From Nitriliruptoraceae bacterium (GTDB lineage Bacteria > Actinomycetota > Nitriliruptoria > Nitriliruptorales > Nitriliruptoraceae), in assembly GCA_007125475.1 (NCBI GenBank), contig SLDB01000360.1, positions 1 to 10,793 on the forward strand: 10,793 nt of DNA, written 5' to 3'. The notes below the pieces were generated by a model that saw only the letters and a list, made by a program, of their open reading frames with translations, did no database searches and was not told where the DNA came from. Positions 8,329-10,793 of this stretch are shown one piece after another. Positions within the stretch are counted from its first letter, which is position 1. Every line of letters starts with the position of its first letter. The translations under genes were made by a program, and so were the position numbers.

Positions 8329-9477
8329 TCACAGTCCGAGGACGTCGCCGAGGCGGACGCGGTGGACGACCGGTGAGCCAAGCAGCAGCTTCGTGGACTT
8401 GGCCCGCTTGAGGTACAGGTGCACGTCGTGCTCCCAGGTGAACCCGATCCCCCCGTAGGTCTGCAGCGCGTCGGCGGTGGCCACCTCGTAGACCTGCGAG
8501 CAGTACGACTTCGCAAGCGGTGCGGCGATCGCGACCTCGGCGTCATCACCGGCGGCCAACACCCGCGCGGCGTACTCGGCGGTCGAGCGGGCAGCCTCCG
8601 ACTGCACCAGCATCTCGGCGAGTCGGTGCTTCACCGCCTGGAACGACCCGATCGCCCGCCCGAACTGCACGCGCTCGCGGGCGTAGGCGGTGATCGACTC
8701 CAGGGTCTGCTGCACCCCACCGACCTGTTCGGCGGCGAGGGCGATCACCCCGGCGGCGACCGCGGCGTCCAGAGCTGCGCTGCCGTCCCCGGCGAGTCGG
8801 TCGGCGGCGTCGACGCGGACCCCGTCCAGGCGCACGGTCGCCATCGGCCGGGTCAGGTCGAGGACGTCGAGGGGTTCGCGGCTCACTCCGGCGGAGCCCC
8901 CCGACACGACGAACAACCCGATCGCCTGGACCTGGTGGGTGTCCCGCGCCGCGACGATGAGGGTGTCGGCCCCGGCGCCGTCGACGACGAACCCGGCGAC
9001 ACCGTCGAGGACCCACCCGTCACCATCCGGGGTCGCGCGCACCGCCGGTGGGGCGTCGACGCGGCCGGCGTCGTCGAGGTGGGCCAGGGCCAGCCGCCGG
9101 TCACCGGAGGCGACGTCGGGGAGGATCCGCCCGGCCTGTTCCTCGGAGGCGGCCCGAAGGACCGCGGTGGTGCCCAGGACGGCCGAGGAGAGGTAGGGCA
9201 CCGGTGCCAGGCGGCGCCCGAGCTCCTCCATCACGATCGCGACCTCGACGAACGTCGAGCCCGCTCCACCGAGGTGCTCCGGGATCGCCAGGCCGACCAG
9301 GCCGAGCCCGGCGAGCTCCCGATACAGGTCGTGATCGACGCCGTCAGCCGCCATCACCTCACGGACCCGGGTCGAGCCGGCACGGGCGGTGAGGACCTCC
9401 CGGACCGTGTCGCGCAGCAGCCGCTGCTCGTCGGTGAGGGTGAACGTCACCACTGGGGGTGGGGTCGTCGCCGTCAT
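8329..9477 (-). CDS. Acyl-CoA dehydrogenase, beta-type subunit lacking the catalytic base
   Basis: A 382-residue member of the acyl-CoA dehydrogenase fold. The N-terminal helical domain starts TLTDEQRLLRDTVREVL and includes AIPEHLGGAG. A short beta domain follows, then the C-terminal helical domain with YARERVQFGRAIGSFQAVKHRLAEM (the ERxxFG arginine contacts FAD in the family) and TYGGIGFTWEHDVHLYLKRAKS. By hand alignment to medium-chain and isovaleryl-CoA dehydrogenases, the MCAD-type Glu is a Leu (near 366) and the isovaleryl-type Glu is also missing. That fits the non-catalytic partner of the alpha2-beta2 enzymes known for mycobacterial FadE pairs such as FadE26-27 and FadE28-29. ATG 9477 has a strong ribosome binding site, GGAGGA, at 9482-9487. 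The alpha-type gene lies 106 nt upstream and the phosphomutase 13 nt downstream. The substrate is unknown; a steroid or other bulky acyl-CoA is possible. Confidence 0.92.
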   Translation of the reverse strand: MTATTPPPVVTFTLTDEQRLLRDTVREVLTARAGSTRVREVMAADGVDHDLYRELAGLGLVGLAIPEHLGGAGSTFVEVAIVMEELGRRLAPVPYLSSAVLGTTAVLRAASEEQAGRILPDVASGDRRLALAHLDDAGRVDAPPAVRATPDGDGWVLDGVAGFVVDGAGADTLIVAARDTHQVQAIGLFVVSGGSAGVSREPLDVLDLTRPMATVRLDGVRVDAADRLAGDGSAALDAAVAAGVIALAAEQVGGVQQTLESITAYARERVQFGRAIGSFQAVKHRLAEMLVQSEAARSTAEYAARVLAAGDDAEVAIAAPLAKSYCSQVYEVATADALQTYGGIGFTWEHDVHLYLKRAKSTKLLLGSPVVHRVRLGDVLGL

Positions 9478-9490
9478 GGTGTCCTCCAGG

Positions 9491-9528
9491 GGAGCCCTCG
9501 GGGCTCCGGGATCCGGGGGTCCGGGATC
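9491..9528 (-). other. Hairpin and 15-nt-period direct repeat between the two dehydrogenase genes
   Basis: GGAGCCC (9491-9497) and GGGCTCC (9501-9507) form a perfect 7-bp stem with a TCG loop, three bases upstream (in mRNA sense) of the beta subunit's ribosome binding site. TCCGGGATC occurs at 9505-9513 and 9520-9528. In mRNA the hairpin could slow degradation or tune the ratio of the two subunits. There is no T-run, so full termination is unlikely. Confidence 0.4.
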
Positions 9529-9583
9529 GCGGGCCGTGGCCTCGACGGCTCCGTTCGGGGCGGGGTGTGCCGGTCGCGATGCC

Positions 9584-10793
9584 TCAACTGCGCGGGACTT
9601 CGCGCCAGGGGACGTTCTTGTCGACCCGGGGTTCGCCGGGGAGTCCCAGCACCCGCTCGCCGAGGATGTTCTTCATGATCTCGCTCGTCCCACCTTCGAT
9701 CGAGTTCGCCCGGGCCCGCAGGTAGGCCTTGTGCGGGGTCTGCGGTGCCCGACGGTGCTCGGCGTCCAGCGAGACCACGTCGGGGCGACCGAACGTGTAC
9801 CCACCGGGGAACAGCATCCCCTCGGCGCCGAGGAGGTCGACGGTGAACGAGGTGATGGCCTTGTTGAGGTCGGCCCAGTGCAGCTTCGCGGTCGAACCCT
9901 CCGGGCCCGGAGTCCCGACGGTCGCCGCCTCCTTGGCCCGCAGCGTGGTGAGTCGGAGCGCCTCGGCCTCCGCCCAGTACGCCAGCAGCCGGTCCCGGGT
10001 CGCCGGGTCGTCGTGTCCCTCACGGCGTACCCGGTCCCACGCCTCGACCGCGAGACCGATCGAGCCGCCGCCGCGCGGCTCGATCCGGGCACCGATCGCG
10101 ACCCGCTCGTTCATCAGCGTGGTCATCGCGACGTTCCAACCCTGCCCGACGTCGCCCAGCCGCAGGTCGTCGGGGATGTGCACGTCGTCGAAGTAGACCT
10201 CGTTGAACTCAGCCTGACCGGTGATCTGGTACAGCGGTCGGACGTCGACGCCGTCGGCCTCCATGTCCACGATGAAGTACGTCAGCCCCGCGTGCTTGGC
10301 GACGTCGGGATCGGTCCGGGTGACCAGCATCCCCCACTTCGCGACGTGGGCCAGCGTGGTCCACACCTTCTGGCCGTTGACGATCCAGTGATCACCGTCG
10401 CGCTTCGCCGAGGTCGCCAGTGCCGCCAGGTCCGAACCCGCCCCCGGCTCCGAGAACAACTGGCACCAGATCTCCTCGCAGGTGAACATCGGACGCAGGA
10501 AGCGGCGCTGATGCTCCTCGCTGCCGTGCGCGACGATCGTCCCCGCACCCATCCCGATCCCGAGGACGTTGAGGGCACGGTTGCGGGTGGTGCCGCCGGC
10601 GGCGTTGATGGCGTCGTCGACGACCGCCTGCCAGCGCGGGCTCACCCCGAGCCCACCCAGCCCCTCGGGGAACTGCACCCACGCCAGACCGTGGTCGAAC
10701 TGCGCCCCCCACAGCTCCGCCTCGGGGGTCGACTCCGGCGGGTACGACGTCAGCAACGCCTCCAGCCGCTCATCGACCAGCTGTCGCTCGTCC
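9584..10793 (-). CDS. Acyl-CoA dehydrogenase, alpha-type (catalytic) subunit, 5' end cut by the window
   Basis: About 403 codons are visible; the frame is open through the right edge (first codons DERQLVDERLEALL), so the true start lies just outside. An internal TTG at 10756 is not the start. Family features are AWVQFPEGLGGLGVSP, the FAD/substrate stretch LFSEPGAGSDLA, NGQKVWTTLAHVAKW, the beta-domain strand TGQAEFNEVYFDDVHIPD, and the C-terminal IEGGTSEIMKNILGERVLGLP. The residue aligned with the MCAD catalytic Glu is Gly, but a Glu in MNERV (codon 10108-10106) aligns with the isovaleryl-CoA dehydrogenase-type base, so this subunit is probably catalytic. Together with the degenerate beta-type subunit just downstream it should form a heteromeric FAD enzyme performing the alpha,beta-dehydrogenation step of acyl-CoA breakdown. 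The substrate cannot be told from the sequence. Confidence 0.92.
   Translation of the reverse strand, partial: DERQLVDERLEALLTSYPPESTPEAELWGAQFDHGLAWVQFPEGLGGLGVSPRWQAVVDDAINAAGGTTRNRALNVLGIGMGAGTIVAHGSEEHQRRFLRPMFTCEEIWCQLFSEPGAGSDLAALATSAKRDGDHWIVNGQKVWTTLAHVAKWGMLVTRTDPDVAKHAGLTYFIVDMEADGVDVRPLYQITGQAEFNEVYFDDVHIPDDLRLGDVGQGWNVAMTTLMNERVAIGARIEPRGGGSIGLAVEAWDRVRREGHDDPATRDRLLAYWAEAEALRLTTLRAKEAATVGTPGPEGSTAKLHWADLNKAITSFTVDLLGAEGMLFPGGYTFGRPDVVSLDAEHRRAPQTPHKAYLRARANSIEGGTSEIMKNILGERVLGLPGEPRVDKNVPWREVPRS

Noticed and set aside
8316..8549. N-terminal extension of the phosphomutase to the ATG at 8549.
   Set aside because: It would overlap the well-supported end of the acyl-CoA dehydrogenase gene by about 220 bp, and the added 78 residues are Ser/Arg/Pro/Thr-rich with no similarity to the family.

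Overview
The window is very GC-rich (third codon positions almost all G or C) and looks like a chromosomal segment of an actinobacterium. The evidence is the actinobacterial style of the GyrB/GyrA pair, a small protein resembling the actinobacterial DUF5998 family, and a two-gene, probably heteromeric acyl-CoA dehydrogenase of the mycobacterial FadE type. The class cannot be fixed by eye; an Acidimicrobiia-like lineage is a guess. No rRNA, tRNA, CRISPR array, insertion sequence or prophage gene was seen.

Layout, left to right. The window opens with the end of a GGDEF (diguanylate cyclase) gene (1-227, +), followed by the DUF5998-like gene (359-907, +). Converging on it is an RmlC-like sugar-nucleotide epimerase gene (948-1508, -). 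About 410 bp of divergent intergenic DNA (1509-1918) then leads into the main locus, a type IIA topoisomerase pair: gyrB-type (1919-3838, +) and gyrA-type (3989-6391, +). From the right, on the minus strand, comes a three-gene run: acyl-CoA dehydrogenase alpha-type subunit (9584-10793, cut by the window edge), acyl-CoA dehydrogenase beta-type subunit (8329-9477) and a phosphoglucomutase/phosphomannomutase (6465-8315). This run converges on gyrA.

The most interesting signals are regulatory and structural. (1) A perfect CGAAC-N4-GTTCG inverted repeat, the LexA/SOS-box pattern of Gram-positives and mycobacteria, lies at 1710-1723, two bases before a -10-like TAGGCT, upstream of the topoisomerase pair; this suggests DNA-damage control of these genes. 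(2) The GyrA-type subunit has no GyrA box in the first blade of its C-terminal domain but keeps a box-like motif in a late blade. Its core is gyrase-like, yet it may behave more like topoisomerase IV. (3) The convergent gyrA/phosphomutase junction is a 48-bp tandem duplication. It contains the stop codons of both genes, and each copy can fold into a GC-rich hairpin.

The topoisomerase genes probably form one transcription unit. The dehydrogenase subunits probably form one enzyme, with the phosphomutase co-transcribed 13 nt behind the beta subunit. No functional link between the left-hand genes and the topoisomerase is proven by the sequence.
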